From Leishmania infantum JPCM5 (lineage: Eukaryota > Euglenozoa > Kinetoplastea > Trypanosomatida > Trypanosomatidae), in contig NC_009277.2 in assembly GCF_000002875.2 (NCBI RefSeq), positions 250,501-314,500 of the forward strand: a DNA stretch of 64,000 nt, given 5' to 3'. The notes beneath the pieces were generated by a model. The model was not told the origin of the DNA. It saw only the letters and a program-made list of their open reading frames with translations, and searched no databases. Of this stretch, positions 10,471 through 21,377 are shown one piece after another; the stretch's first letter is position 1; every line of letters starts with the position of its first letter. The translations under genes and the position numbers were made by a program.

Positions 10471-11588
10471 GGACGCGGATGCTGTGAGAGGCGTGCGCCT
10501 GTATGCGTGTCTGTGTGAGGAGAGTCCTGGCGGGCCATGCCAGATCAGAGGGGAGGTGGCCGATAGTCTTCTACTGATATATATATATGTGCGTCTGCCG
10601 CGACAGCGGCTGCCGTGACGACAAGTGGGGAAGAGTACTGCAACGACAAGGGGTCGCTGGCCCATGTCGGTGGCTGCCTGCCTGCGTACGCACTTGCGGG
10701 CGTGTTTGTCTGTCCGCTGTTCTTGTTGTGCCGCATGGTGGCGGGGAAGGCACACGGTCATCATGTCCTACCTGTGCTCTTCCTTACCCCGCCTCTCCCT
10801 AAAGCGTTCGCGCCTGCAAGAAGTGCACGAAGGCAACTACGCAAGCACGGCTGCTCACCGCTGCGCTTGTGCGGAGCATCGTGTGGCCGCCGCATTCTTC
10901 TCTCGGGACGCCACCCTTCCTCGCTTTCACAGACGCGAGCCCACCTCCGTTGTCGCCTGCCGTTCAAGGGCCCGAGGGTGGACGTTGATGGCGTGAGGGT
11001 TGGAGAGGTGCGGCATCGTTCTTTTCATGTGCTCGATGCTGCAGACGTGTATGCTTTTTCCCCCTCTGTGCGTTGCGCTCTTGCGCCATTCCGCCCTCTC
11101 CTCCCCGCTCTCTCGTTCCATTGTGGGGTAGTAGCCGTAGCAGCAGGGCGTGCCTTGCTCACAAGGCACGCACCCCCCCTCCTCCAGCACCCACACCCAC
11201 ACACACGCGAGCGCGCAGAGTCACCACTATCGTCACCATCGTCGTCATCTTTCTCGGCGCTCTCGTTAAGCTGTGCCGAAACACAAAATCGAGCCGACAT
11301 CGCCGCCGAAAGCACGCACCCACCAACCTGCACACACACACACCCACACCCACCTGCACGCTTTTGGGGAGGTTTCTTTTTGTTTCAAGTTATTTTCCAT
11401 CTGCACCACCGCACGCGCATGCGGCGGCTGAGGCAACCAAGAAAGAGCTTGCTCCTGCACCAGCGGAAGTCCGGCGACCCCCTTGCCACGTCGGTGAGAG
11501 TGCGCGCGCTAGCGGTACCGCCCCCTTCCTAACCCCAGCACCCGCACTCGTGCGTCACCACCGGGCAGTGGAAAAGCCCGACGGGTTC
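10471..11588. other. intergenic spacer and leader containing a uORF
   Basis: The spacer carries an (AT)n tract near 10578-10590 and short CA repeats near 11332-11346. The frame of the next gene is open without ATG from 11073, so that extension is probably leader. A separate short upstream frame starts with ATG at 11419 and ends before 11533 in another frame. Confidence 0.55.
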
Positions 11589-14500
11589 ATGCGGCCCCCC
11601 TTGACGCTTCGGTCTTCGCCGTCGAGACACCCACAGTGGGCTTGGCGCTGCCCGACACCGCCGCCGTCACTGCAAGCTGGTTCTTCTGCGTACGAGACGA
11701 CCGCCTTGAGTAGGTACGCTGCCATGGCCACGCCCACCGCTGTTGTAGCCGCTGCATACTCGGGACGCTGCGCCAGCGCGTGTGCAGCGCCGTCGCGAGC
11801 CCAGATATCGTCCTCCTCGCTGCTGACGGCTCCAGTGGGCTCAAACGGAGCGCCGCTGCCGTGCGGTGACGGTGGAGACAACGCTGTCCGCGCGCACGTG
11901 GCGCGTGCCGCGACCACGATGACGGCGGCGGCTTTTCTGCCGGGCATCACGCGGCTGGACGGCGCTCTGCTCTGCCGCGATGGCGGCGATGATGGTAGCT
12001 ACTGGCACACGAGTGCTTGTCGGGGCGTGGCAAGGCTGCGAACGCTCGCCTTGGCGTCGACGATACTTGGAGCGTCCGCTGGCCTTCCCGCGGCGTTGCC
12101 GCTCGGCCACGCAGCGCGACACGCAAGCACCTACACCGGACGTAGCGGCACCGGCACAGAGGCGTCTTTTCACGAGCCTTCAACGCAGTTGCACGCAGCG
12201 GCCGCCCCACACAGCCGCGGCCATGTCGCGGAGGAACGTGGCGACGGCGAGTCCGTGCAGACCACCTTCGGATCGGCGCATCATCGAGGCCGCTCAGCAC
12301 CGTCCGCCACATCTTCTCGTTCTCCCTCCACGACGCCGCGCCACGCGTCTGCTAAAGCCGCTGTTACGCGTGGCGGGGGCAGTGACAGGGTCTCTGGTGC
12401 GGTGCTTGCGGCGGCCATCATGCGGCATCACCGCCTTCACACATCTCTCCACTACCTCGCCATCTCCTCTGGCGTTGAGGTGCCGGAGTGCGCTGGCGGC
12501 GCCTACCACCTCCAAGAACGGCCACCGCTGCGCCACAGCGCCTTCGACACTTCTGCGGCTGCTGCCAGCGGTGACCGTGGCGGCTATCTCACCCGCTCCC
12601 GCACCTGTGCTAACAATGTGCGCATCTCTGTATTCCCCGCGGCGTCGTTGCGGCCTGCGCCCGGCACCGGGGGCGTTTCGTCCTCTTCTGCTCCCTCACC
12701 AGATGCGTGGTCTTCATCCACGTCGACGTCGTCGGCCACTGCTGCGCGCGCGTCGCCGACGGTGCTGCATCGCGATGCAGCGCACCTGCGCGCACAGCAG
12801 TACGAGCCCTTTGACCGCCTCCTGCACCGCTACCTCGAGCGCGGCCACGTGGCATACATCACGCAGCGACTCCTTCACCACCCTGATGCCCCCGCGCCGG
12901 CCGTCCTCCTCGACACGATCCTGCGGCATAGGCTTCCCGCGCCGTCGTTTGTGTGCCAGGCGTTACTCGCCACGATACACACGGCTCGTCGAGATCGCAG
13001 CACAGCTGCCGCCGCGGGCTTAGCGCTGGACCGCGTTGCGGTGCGCCTGCGCACCGACGAGAAGGCGCGCCTGCTCTACCAGACTCCCCAGGTGCGGGCG
13101 CTGCTACTGGAGGCAACGCTGCAAGAGTCACTCTTCGACACCGCTGTCGATGTCGTGACAGACATGCCGGCTGAGTGGATCACGCCGCATGCGTGGTCGC
13201 AGCTGGTGGTGATGGCGGGGAAGTCGAAGCTGCCGCACTCGCAGCTTCTGTGGCGGCTCTTGAGCCTGCGCGAAGAGCCTTCGTCGACGTTGCGGAGCTC
13301 TTCATGTGAAACGCCGATGTCTGTGCATCCAGTTTTGACGCGAGCCGGTGAAAGTGCGCTCCTCGGAGCACTGCGCCAGTGTCCACTAAGCGCTTCCCCG
13401 AGTGCTGTGCACCTTCGCGACGTGGCGGCGACAGTGGCCGCCACCGCAGTGCCACATGGGGCGCTCGACGCTCGCGCGTGCGCCACAGTCCTCGCACCTG
13501 CGAACGGTGCGATCGGAAGTGCCGTCTTCGCCGACGCGACTGTCGCAGGCGAAGAGCTGCCTAGCGACGAGGGGGATGAGGAAAGCGCGCAGCTAGCATC
13601 AGGGGGCAGCGAAGACCAGCCGTCAGCTACACCGGTGACGGCGGTTGTGCCTGCGGGCAGCGCTGCAGGCGGTGGCTGCGGAGTCCGCTGGTGCGCGGTA
13701 GGAGCGGTGGAGCTCGGCTACGCAGTGGAGCACCACAACGGCGACACAACCCCTGCGGCAGGCGACTTCCGGGCTACCGGTGCAGCCGGCGCGCTCTACA
13801 GTCACTCGTCCTTCCAAGCATTGCTGGCGGATGTGGAGAGGGGGGGAGTGCAGGAGGGCGGCGCTGCCGCAACGTCGCCGGCGGCTCGGGCGCGTACACT
13901 GTGGGAGACGACAGCACTGCGCATGATCAACTCGCGCCACGGCATCGTCTACGGCCTCAACGCCACGATGGCGGCGCAAGTGATGCTGCGCTGCGGTGTC
14001 TCCTTCGCGGCGCAGGCCTCGCCGCTGCTGGCGTTGCACGTGCTGCGCCGTTACCTGCGTAGTTGTCATCTCCTGCGCGATCAGGTGGTGGCGGCACAAC
14101 GCCTGGTGGAGGCCCAGCTCGAGGCGGCAGCCGAGGGCTCTAAGGACAGAGCCTCAAGAGCTGCCACTACCACCACAGCCTCGACGGAAAACCCGCCAAG
14201 ATCACACCACCACGGGGAGAAGGTGGCGGCCGCTGACCCCTACCCGCGCCTCTCGCGCGCTGCCATGCCACACCCCGCGCCTTTCCTGGTCTTCTTCAAG
14301 GTGATGCGTGATGCGCGCGACGTGCTTGCGCACGCCGTCTACGGTGGCGACGAAGAGGACGATGCGGTGACCGCGCTGTCCGGGGCGCGACGGTATCGTG
14401 GCACAGCCGCCGCTGCCGCCGGCCGAGCGCACGCGTCTCTGCCGATGATGCACTGGGAGCTCGTCTGGCACACGTTCCAGCAGCTAAATTGTGAGAATCC

Positions 14501-17500
14501 GCACTGGTACACGCAGCTGGATGTGCCGGAGGCGGGCGACCTGTGCCTCGACGCGATGGAGGTGCTCTGTCACGGCGCGGATCCGTGGATGACGCTGAAC
14601 GTTGCACGTCGCGTGTCGGCGCGGCATATCATCGACGGCGTGGAGATGTCGCTGTGGTTGCTAAATCGCTTGGACCCGTCACATCACACCGACGAGGCCC
14701 GCGAAGTGGCGCGCAAGCTGTTCCGCTGGCTGCTCGTTGACGTTGGCGTGCACGTGCAGCCGCCGCTGCATCGCCACCTCGTCCCCGCCGCACGAGCGTT
14801 GATTCGGCTCGGATTGCAGGAGGAGCTGAGCACCCTGTACAACGCCGTGCTCGACAACGTCTTTCTGTTCACCTCAGAGCACCGCGACGCTTTCATTCAC
14901 GTGCTGTGCGACCTCATCTGCCCCGCGTGCGCCAGCGTACTGCCGGAGGTCGACGTGTACGTCGACCGTGCGTGCCCGAACTGCATGGCGGTCGTACCGG
15001 CGAAGGACGCCGACACCATCCCGAGTTTTCGGCTGTCGGCAGAGCATGTGGAGCGGCAGCGCGCGCAACGCAAGCAGCGGCGACAGAGGACTCGCCAGCG
15101 ACTCTCGGCCAGTGTGCGTCGACTGCAGCAGGGCGCCGAGGGATGGACGAGCAGCGACGCCGCACTGTGCCATCCGCCACGCGACGCGGCTGAAATTCTC
15201 CGGTGGCACCTTAAGCGTGACGGCACCGAGCAGGGAGGAGAGAACGGTGCACTTGACGTGCCGCTATCGTCGTCGCTGCTAGTGGCCACCGGCGCCGCTG
15301 CAGAGGCGCCTTTAGTCCCTGGTGTCTCCGTGTCGACTGAGTTGGCGCTGTTCCCCGTTGCAGGCGAGGCGGCAAGCGGTGTGCAGGTGCTGGACGTTCG
15401 GGCAGCCATGGAGGAGTCGTCGCGCCGGCTTGAGCTGCAGCGCGCCGCACGGCGGTACGTGCTGGCGCAACGCGGGGTGCGTGATGTCGCAGACGACGGC
15501 GCCGCCGGCGCGGCATCGCGCGTTGCCTTCGCGACACTTCCAACGACTCTGCCCGTCTCAGCACAGTCGCTGGATTCGTCGACACTCAAGTACCTATCCA
15601 CTGCGGCGAACGCCGCTGCGGCAGCGGGGTCGACATTGACGTCTAAGCAGGCTGTTGACGGCGCCTGGGTGTGCGTGTGGTGCCATGAGAACAATACCGA
15701 GTGGAGCAGTCGAGTGCAATGCAGCGCGTGCGGGGCAGAAACCGGGCCCGCAGCGCCCTGGCGGGGCTTTGCGTACGCGGCAGCGAGCGGCGATGCCATG
15801 GAAGAGCTTCGCGGACGCATGTCTAACTGCGAGGCGCGTCCAGTTGACGCGGTTGTGGCCGGCTACTTGCTGATGTTGTACCGGCGCACCTTCCAGCTGC
15901 GTGCGACGCCGGCAGATCAGGACCGCCTGCTGCGGCTGGTGGAGGTACTGTGTCGGCTGCAGGAGCGCGTGCTAGCCGGCTACGTGTACACGAGGTTCAT
16001 CCCTGTTTCTCAGCGGCGCCTCGGCATTCCGCTGTCCTCACTGGCGCAGGCATGTGGCCAGGATATGTCGCCTGCCTACCGGGCGCTAACGCAGAAAGAC
16101 CTCACGCGGCCAGACGCGGACGACATCTTCTTCGACGCTGTCTTCGGCGCGCAGACGTGCCGTGTCTGCTTTGGCCAGCACGACTGGCGCCTGTGCCCGA
16201 TTGTCACCCGAGACTTTGCCGCGTCGGCGTCGGCGGCCGGGGAGGGCCGTCCGCGCACCGCCATCAGCCTCAGCCCGGAGGAGAAGCAGCGCGCTGTGCT
16301 GGAGCGACTGTCACAACGCATCCATCAAGCAGTCACGTCACTGGCGCCGTCCGCTGCGGAGCCCGAGTCTGCGGCGGCGTCGTCTTCTTCCCCGCCGATG
16401 CTGCTGCCGCCGGGAAAGCCGAGTGCGCGGCTTGTCGTGGACGCCTACACGGCCTTTGTATCCTCGCCTTTCCGCGAGATCTTCGCCGAGCTGCACTCGT
16501 CCGACGCAAACCGTCTGTCGCTGCTTCTGAGCCGCGTGCAGCAGTACCGCCGCGCCGCGTTCGTCCTTTGCCACGTGCCGCCGCCGCAGCGCGCGACGGA
16601 GGCCTACCTGCGCATGGTGCACTACTTCAACGTCACGGAGGCGGAGGCGCTAGCGCTGCTGGAGCAGCCGCCGACACCGACACCGACGACGCCGTCGAAG
16701 GGACCCACCGCCAGCGGCAGCAGTAGAAGCGGCCACCCCACCTCGGCAGCGAGGCAGGTCAACTTCGTCCAGGTGACGCAGACGTGCTGCATGTGCCTTG
16801 ACGCACGCCATGCATCACACACGTGCCCGCGCCTCGACGAGTGGCTCAAGGGGGTACAACGTCTGGCCCTGTCTGGCAGCGGCAGCACCAGCAGCGGAGC
16901 TGCTGGAGAGCCTTCGCGGTCACCCACTGCCGCGGCTGTACTCGACATCGAGGGTGACGCGCGCCTGCGGCGGCGGCTGAAGGCGCAGGTGGACGGCTGG
17001 ACCACGGCGGGGCCGGAGCGGCTGCATGCCTTTTACCGGTACTTGATTGCTCACGTTGATCTTCTCCGGCCCGTGGCGTTCGCGTCTACCGGCGCTGGAC
17101 AGCAACTGGCTCGCCGACGTGCCGACTTCGACGACCCGCTCGTGTACGCCGTGAACAAGACGATAGCGAAGCTGTCCGCGGTGGGACAACGTAGTGAGAC
17201 GTACCGTCTCTACGCTCACACGCCGGTGGAATACGTGTCTACGGCGACGACGGCGACGGTGTTGCGCATGAACGGCTTCTCGGACGAAAGTGTGCGGGTG
17301 TTGCTGACATGCGCGTCTTCTTCCTCCACTGACGGCACAGCGATCGCAAGCGACAGCGACAGCTTTACCAGCTCGCATTGCTCGTCTCTGATGCAGCACG
17401 CCCCGGTCGCGGCTCGCGCGGCAGCTGTGCCGGTGCGACAGTGCTGCCTTATCTGCTTCTCGCCCGATCACGCTTTTGTGGAGTGTCCAGAGCTGGCGGC

Positions 17501-19484
17501 GGCGTCGACAGAGGTGGAGCGGCTGCTGCTCGTGCTACGCAACGTCGCCGGGATCGCCTGCGTGCACGACGGCATCGGTGCAGCCGCGGCGTACGTCTAC
17601 AGCGAGTACAACCGCGGGCGGCTCTCGGCGGACATGATGCGCTCACACCCGGAGCTTGTGACGGAACTGCTGACGTTGACGCGCCGCTGCTTCGCCACGC
17701 GCCAGCTGAACCACGGCGTGCGAGTGCTGCGGCGTATTCCAGTGGAAATGGTGCCGCCCGACGCCGCCTACGTCGATCTCTGGCGCGCGGCTGGACTGCC
17801 GGAGGCTGAGGTGGAGCAGAAGCATGCGCAGCTGCTGGCCCTCTTGGACGCGGAGGCGGTGCGGCCGTCCATCGACCCGCTACCACCGCGGCCGACCTAC
17901 ACGAACGCTTTTTTGTCGAAGCTGAGCCGCACCCTGCACGACGACTTGTGTAGGCACTGCTACGAGCACGGCCACACCATCGCCACCTGCCCGCTCTTCC
18001 ATGCGGAAGTGAGTTTCGGCCGCGACTACGTGGCCGCGTACCGCATGAGCATGATGTCGGAGCAGCTGGATCGCGCCTGGCAAGAGGCGTACTTGCTGAA
18101 GCTCGTGGACTTCTTCGCCGCGCACTACCTCTTCATGCCGTACCACATCGCCGGCGTGGCGAACGCCCTGAACGCGATTGCCTCCATGTGGAGCTTCCGC
18201 GGCGAACCGGGCATTGCGCTGCGCCATCTGCTGCGCATCCCGCCCGCCTACCGTCGCCGGCAAGCCTTCAAGCACGTACTGCACTGCCTGCGTGTGCCGC
18301 CGGCGGAGATCACGAAGCTGCTGGGCGACTTCTACTTTGCCCCCGATGGCAACGCCACGGCGGTGCAGCAGCAGCAGAAAGGTAGCGGCCCACACAGCAC
18401 AAGTAGGTACTACGCACAACAGCAGCAGGAGGTGGTGATGGCACAGCATCTGCTGCTGCCAAAGCCCGCCATTCGCGATGTGGCTCGCAAGCAGATCTTC
18501 GATCAGGTCCCGGCGGCGATCGCGGCGCTGGAGGAGAGCGAGGAGCGCATGGCGGAGATCCGTACCCGTCACGAGCGGCGTGGCGAAGGCGGTGGCAGCA
18601 TCACCGCGGAGGTGCGAGAGTGTCTTCTTCGCCAGCAGAAAAGCGAACAGCCGGGCCGGCGTTCTGCAGAAATGGGCGACGCCGACTTGCCGCACGCCGC
18701 GGCGTCCTTTCACGCCCCCGCGCTGCGGCACGTCATGCAGAGCGGCGACATTGCTCAACTGCGTGAAGACTTCGACCCGATTCTGTCCGAGCTGGAGGAC
18801 GCCGTTGGCATGAAACTCGGCAGCCGCCACACGCTCTTCACAAGCACCGTCGACATATTGTCCGCTGCTACTGCTGCGGCTGCCGCGTCGAACCCGACGC
18901 CGGCACCGCCGTCACCATCAGCGCTCGCAAGCTCGGCTTCGTCCAGTGCGAGCACCAGCGAGAGGAGTGGCATAAATTCGACTGCGTCGTCGGCGGCAGC
19001 GCCCTCGTCGCCGACCTTCTCGCAGACACCCGAGGCGGAGGTAGTGACGGAGGTGCAGACGCGCCACGCTCAGCCGCGTCGCCCCGGCTCCTCGGGAGAC
19101 CGGTCGCACAGCTCCCGTCAGCCAAGCGCCACCAAGGCGCCCACGACTTCGTCCGCTGCCGCTGCTGCCGGTGCGGCATCGTTCTCAGAGAGGATCCAAC
19201 ATCAGGCGGGAGAGGGTGATGCTTCCGAACCCGTGGGTGCGTCTCCAGGGCGCAGCAGCGGCAGCAAAGACAACGACCGTGGCCGTGGCAACATGAGCGG
19301 CAACGGCAGCCGCGCTGGTGATGGGCGGAATGAGCGCCGCGACGCTCGCGGCTGGCACAGCAATCGCGAACGAAACCCGCGACATCGAGGCGGCAGCCAG
19401 TCGCCGTCGCACGCCTACAACCACGACCGCGGCGGCCGCTCCCGCCATCACGGCAACCACCGCAATCGCAGCGACGCCTCGTAG
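11589..19484 (+). CDS. giant multi-zinc-finger, helical-repeat protein (probable RNA-binding)
   Basis: This is a 2631-residue protein, starting at the first ATG of the frame (an alternative ATG lies at 11724). The Arg-rich N-terminus could be a mitochondrial presequence. Long Leu/Ala-rich helical stretches resemble PPR/HAT-type solenoids. Zinc modules in order: a zinc ribbon (Cys1111, 1114, 1129, 1132); a RanBP2-type finger (about 1359-1388, with Trp, CxxC, Asn and CxxC in the usual order); and four zinc knuckles at about 1524, 1733, 1953 and 2121. Three of the knuckles are exact C-x2-C-x4-H-x4-C; the first has a three-residue gap before His. The last 70 residues are Arg/Gly/Asn/His-rich, like RGG tails. 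RanBP2 fingers and CCHC knuckles usually bind single-stranded RNA, so I infer an RNA-processing or ribosome-assembly role, perhaps mitochondrial. I recognise no characterised homologue. Confidence 0.85.
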   Translation: MRPPLTLRSSPSRHPQWAWRCPTPPPSLQAGSSAYETTALSRYAAMATPTAVVAAAYSGRCASACAAPSRAQISSSSLLTAPVGSNGAPLPCGDGGDNAVRAHVARAATTMTAAAFLPGITRLDGALLCRDGGDDGSYWHTSACRGVARLRTLALASTILGASAGLPAALPLGHAARHASTYTGRSGTGTEASFHEPSTQLHAAAAPHSRGHVAEERGDGESVQTTFGSAHHRGRSAPSATSSRSPSTTPRHASAKAAVTRGGGSDRVSGAVLAAAIMRHHRLHTSLHYLAISSGVEVPECAGGAYHLQERPPLRHSAFDTSAAAASGDRGGYLTRSRTCANNVRISVFPAASLRPAPGTGGVSSSSAPSPDAWSSSTSTSSATAARASPTVLHRDAAHLRAQQYEPFDRLLHRYLERGHVAYITQRLLHHPDAPAPAVLLDTILRHRLPAPSFVCQALLATIHTARRDRSTAAAAGLALDRVAVRLRTDEKARLLYQTPQVRALLLEATLQESLFDTAVDVVTDMPAEWITPHAWSQLVVMAGKSKLPHSQLLWRLLSLREEPSSTLRSSSCETPMSVHPVLTRAGESALLGALRQCPLSASPSAVHLRDVAATVAATAVPHGALDARACATVLAPANGAIGSAVFADATVAGEELPSDEGDEESAQLASGGSEDQPSATPVTAVVPAGSAAGGGCGVRWCAVGAVELGYAVEHHNGDTTPAAGDFRATGAAGALYSHSSFQALLADVERGGVQEGGAAATSPAARARTLWETTALRMINSRHGIVYGLNATMAAQVMLRCGVSFAAQASPLLALHVLRRYLRSCHLLRDQVVAAQRLVEAQLEAAAEGSKDRASRAATTTTASTENPPRSHHHGEKVAAADPYPRLSRAAMPHPAPFLVFFKVMRDARDVLAHAVYGGDEEDDAVTALSGARRYRGTAAAAAGRAHASLPMMHWELVWHTFQQLNCENPHWYTQLDVPEAGDLCLDAMEVLCHGADPWMTLNVARRVSARHIIDGVEMSLWLLNRLDPSHHTDEAREVARKLFRWLLVDVGVHVQPPLHRHLVPAARALIRLGLQEELSTLYNAVLDNVFLFTSEHRDAFIHVLCDLICPACASVLPEVDVYVDRACPNCMAVVPAKDADTIPSFRLSAEHVERQRAQRKQRRQRTRQRLSASVRRLQQGAEGWTSSDAALCHPPRDAAEILRWHLKRDGTEQGGENGALDVPLSSSLLVATGAAAEAPLVPGVSVSTELALFPVAGEAASGVQVLDVRAAMEESSRRLELQRAARRYVLAQRGVRDVADDGAAGAASRVAFATLPTTLPVSAQSLDSSTLKYLSTAANAAAAAGSTLTSKQAVDGAWVCVWCHENNTEWSSRVQCSACGAETGPAAPWRGFAYAAASGDAMEELRGRMSNCEARPVDAVVAGYLLMLYRRTFQLRATPADQDRLLRLVEVLCRLQERVLAGYVYTRFIPVSQRRLGIPLSSLAQACGQDMSPAYRALTQKDLTRPDADDIFFDAVFGAQTCRVCFGQHDWRLCPIVTRDFAASASAAGEGRPRTAISLSPEEKQRAVLERLSQRIHQAVTSLAPSAAEPESAAASSSSPPMLLPPGKPSARLVVDAYTAFVSSPFREIFAELHSSDANRLSLLLSRVQQYRRAAFVLCHVPPPQRATEAYLRMVHYFNVTEAEALALLEQPPTPTPTTPSKGPTASGSSRSGHPTSAARQVNFVQVTQTCCMCLDARHASHTCPRLDEWLKGVQRLALSGSGSTSSGAAGEPSRSPTAAAVLDIEGDARLRRRLKAQVDGWTTAGPERLHAFYRYLIAHVDLLRPVAFASTGAGQQLARRRADFDDPLVYAVNKTIAKLSAVGQRSETYRLYAHTPVEYVSTATTATVLRMNGFSDESVRVLLTCASSSSTDGTAIASDSDSFTSSHCSSLMQHAPVAARAAAVPVRQCCLICFSPDHAFVECPELAAASTEVERLLLVLRNVAGIACVHDGIGAAAAYVYSEYNRGRLSADMMRSHPELVTELLTLTRRCFATRQLNHGVRVLRRIPVEMVPPDAAYVDLWRAAGLPEAEVEQKHAQLLALLDAEAVRPSIDPLPPRPTYTNAFLSKLSRTLHDDLCRHCYEHGHTIATCPLFHAEVSFGRDYVAAYRMSMMSEQLDRAWQEAYLLKLVDFFAAHYLFMPYHIAGVANALNAIASMWSFRGEPGIALRHLLRIPPAYRRRQAFKHVLHCLRVPPAEITKLLGDFYFAPDGNATAVQQQQKGSGPHSTSRYYAQQQQEVVMAQHLLLPKPAIRDVARKQIFDQVPAAIAALEESEERMAEIRTRHERRGEGGGSITAEVRECLLRQQKSEQPGRRSAEMGDADLPHAAASFHAPALRHVMQSGDIAQLREDFDPILSELEDAVGMKLGSRHTLFTSTVDILSAATAAAAASNPTPAPPSPSALASSASSSASTSERSGINSTASSAAAPSSPTFSQTPEAEVVTEVQTRHAQPRRPGSSGDRSHSSRQPSATKAPTTSSAAAAAGAASFSERIQHQAGEGDASEPVGASPGRSSGSKDNDRGRGNMSGNGSRAGDGRNERRDARGWHSNRERNPRHRGGSQSPSHAYNHDRGGRSRHHGNHRNRSDAS

Positions 19485-19924
19485 GGTAACGAACAGCAGA
19501 AAGCGAGCGACGCCACTCAGGTGAGACGGGCGCGCGCCTTGACGACTCGTAAGTCGGCCTGCACAGACACAGACACAGGCGCATATATATATATATATAT
19601 AGGTAGGTAGGTAGGCGGATCGAAATGGGTGCGCAGGCACCACCTCGTCACCGTCACCATCTTCCTTTCTCTGTGTGTGTGTGTGTGCATGCATGCGCTT
19701 CTAACGGGAAAATAAAATATATTCGTAAATCTCGTGTGTTTCAATGATCCCTAACCCGAAGTCCTCTTCCCTCGCCACACCACCACCACCCCCACCACCA
19801 CACATCGGCAGCAGAGCTTGTACGTGCAGCTGTAAGCATCCACACGCACGCAAAGACATATCTATGTACATATATATGCATACATGTGCGCAGCCGTGGG
19901 TGTGTTCCTCTCTCCATGCCCCGT

Positions 19925-20828
19925 CATATATGTATGTATATGTATGTATATGCATGCATATGTATGTATATGTATATGTATGCATATGTATGTATATGTA
20001 TGCATATGTATGTATATGTATGTATATGTATGCATATGTATGTATATGTATGCATATGTATGTATATGTATGTATATGTATGCATATGTATGCATATGTA
20101 TGTATATGTATGTATATGTATGCATATGTATGCATATGTATGTATATGTATGCATATGTATGTATATGTATGCATATGTATGTATATGTATGCATATGTA
20201 TGTATATGTATGTATATGTATGCATATGTATGTATATGTATGTATATGTATGTATATGTATGCATATGTATGTATATGTATGTATATGTATGCATATGTA
20301 TGTATATGTATGTATATGTATGCATATGTATGCATATGTATGTATATGTATGTATATGTATGCATATGTATGCATATGTATGTATATGTATGTATATGTA
20401 TGTATATGTATGCATATGTATGTATATGTATGCATATGTATGTATATGTATGCATATGTATGTATATGTATGTATATGTATGTATATGTATGTATATGTA
20501 TGTATATGTATGTATATGTATGCATATGTATGCATATGTATGTATATGTATGCATATGTATGTATATGTATGTATATGTATGCATATGTATGTATATGTA
20601 TGCATATGTATGCATATGTATGTATATGTATGCATATGTATGTATATGTATGCATATGTATGCATATGTATGCATATGTATGTATATGTATGTATATGTA
20701 TGCATATGTATGTATATGTATGCATATGTATGTATATGTATGCATATGTATGTATATGTATGCATATGTATGTATATGTATGTATATGTATGCATATGTA
20801 TGTATATGTATGTGTGTGTGTGTATGTG
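19925..20828. repeat. 10-bp minisatellite of alternating pyrimidine-purine
   Basis: From 19971 to about 20810 the DNA is a gapless array of about 84 units of 10 bp, TG(T/C)ATATGTA, in perfect phase. The only variable position is the third base; by my count about 36 units have C and about 47 have T among the 83 from 19981. The edges (19925-19970 and 20811-20828) are related TATG/TG repeats. Every base alternates pyrimidine-purine across the whole tract, so TAA, TAG and TGA cannot occur on either strand. Confidence 0.95.
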
Positions 20829-21296
20829 GCCTTCCTCGAACCTGGGAAAGGAAGGGGGAGGACGCCGACCTCCCTGCACAACGCATTGCATGCGTGTCTC
20901 GGTCACACTCCTCTGCAAAGAAGACGGAGTGCAGGCGCCACGCACCCTTCCCCCTTCCCCTGTTGCCGCCGTAGCTGCAGGCTGCAGGGGTAAGGACCAC
21001 TCTTCCTGCACTGCCGCTCACCGTGCCGTTTTCCTTCGCTGACCACCGACTCGCCTCACGATCCCTCCCTGTGCTCCTTCACGGTATCACGACGCTCACT
21101 AACGTCCACACATCCGTACATACACACGCTCTTCGACTCGGCTCATCATTGCCATTACCTTATCTTTCTTTCTCTCTTACTTCCATGCGCACGCGCAGTC
21201 TCTCTCGTCTTCTGCGACTCTCTTCACCACCACCACCGCCGCGGCCGCCGCTTGCACGACAACCGTCCGCTAACGATCACCGTCGTTGTTGTTCCT

Positions 21297-21377
21297 TTCT
21301 TCCTTCCTTGCCCCCCCCCTCCCTCTCCCTTCCCTCTGATCAACTCTCTTTCCGTCTTTGCCTTCTCTCTTCTTCAG
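21297..21377 (+). promoter_or_regulatory. trans-splice acceptor for the C2 gene
   Basis: An almost unbroken C/T tract of about 80 bases ends in TTCAG at 21373-21377. The ATG at 21427 follows 49 bases later with no intervening ATG. This is one of the clearest spliced-leader acceptor candidates in the window. Confidence 0.6.

Noticed and set aside
14897..15820. 307-codon minus-strand frame with many Cys and Ser
   Set aside because: Antisense to the zinc ribbon and RanBP2 finger of the + strand gene; no independent support.
17880..18830. 316-codon minus-strand frame rich in His, Leu and Val
   Set aside because: Antisense shadow of the giant zinc-finger gene, which has clear domains in this interval.
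19925..20828. CRISPR-like array
   Set aside because: Units are 10 bp and directly adjacent with no unique spacers, and the genome is eukaryotic.
19701..21042. Overlapping frames of 340-430 codons on both strands, rich in Tyr, Met, His, Ile, Cys, Val
   Set aside because: They are a necessary result of the alternating pyrimidine-purine repeat, which cannot contain stop codons.
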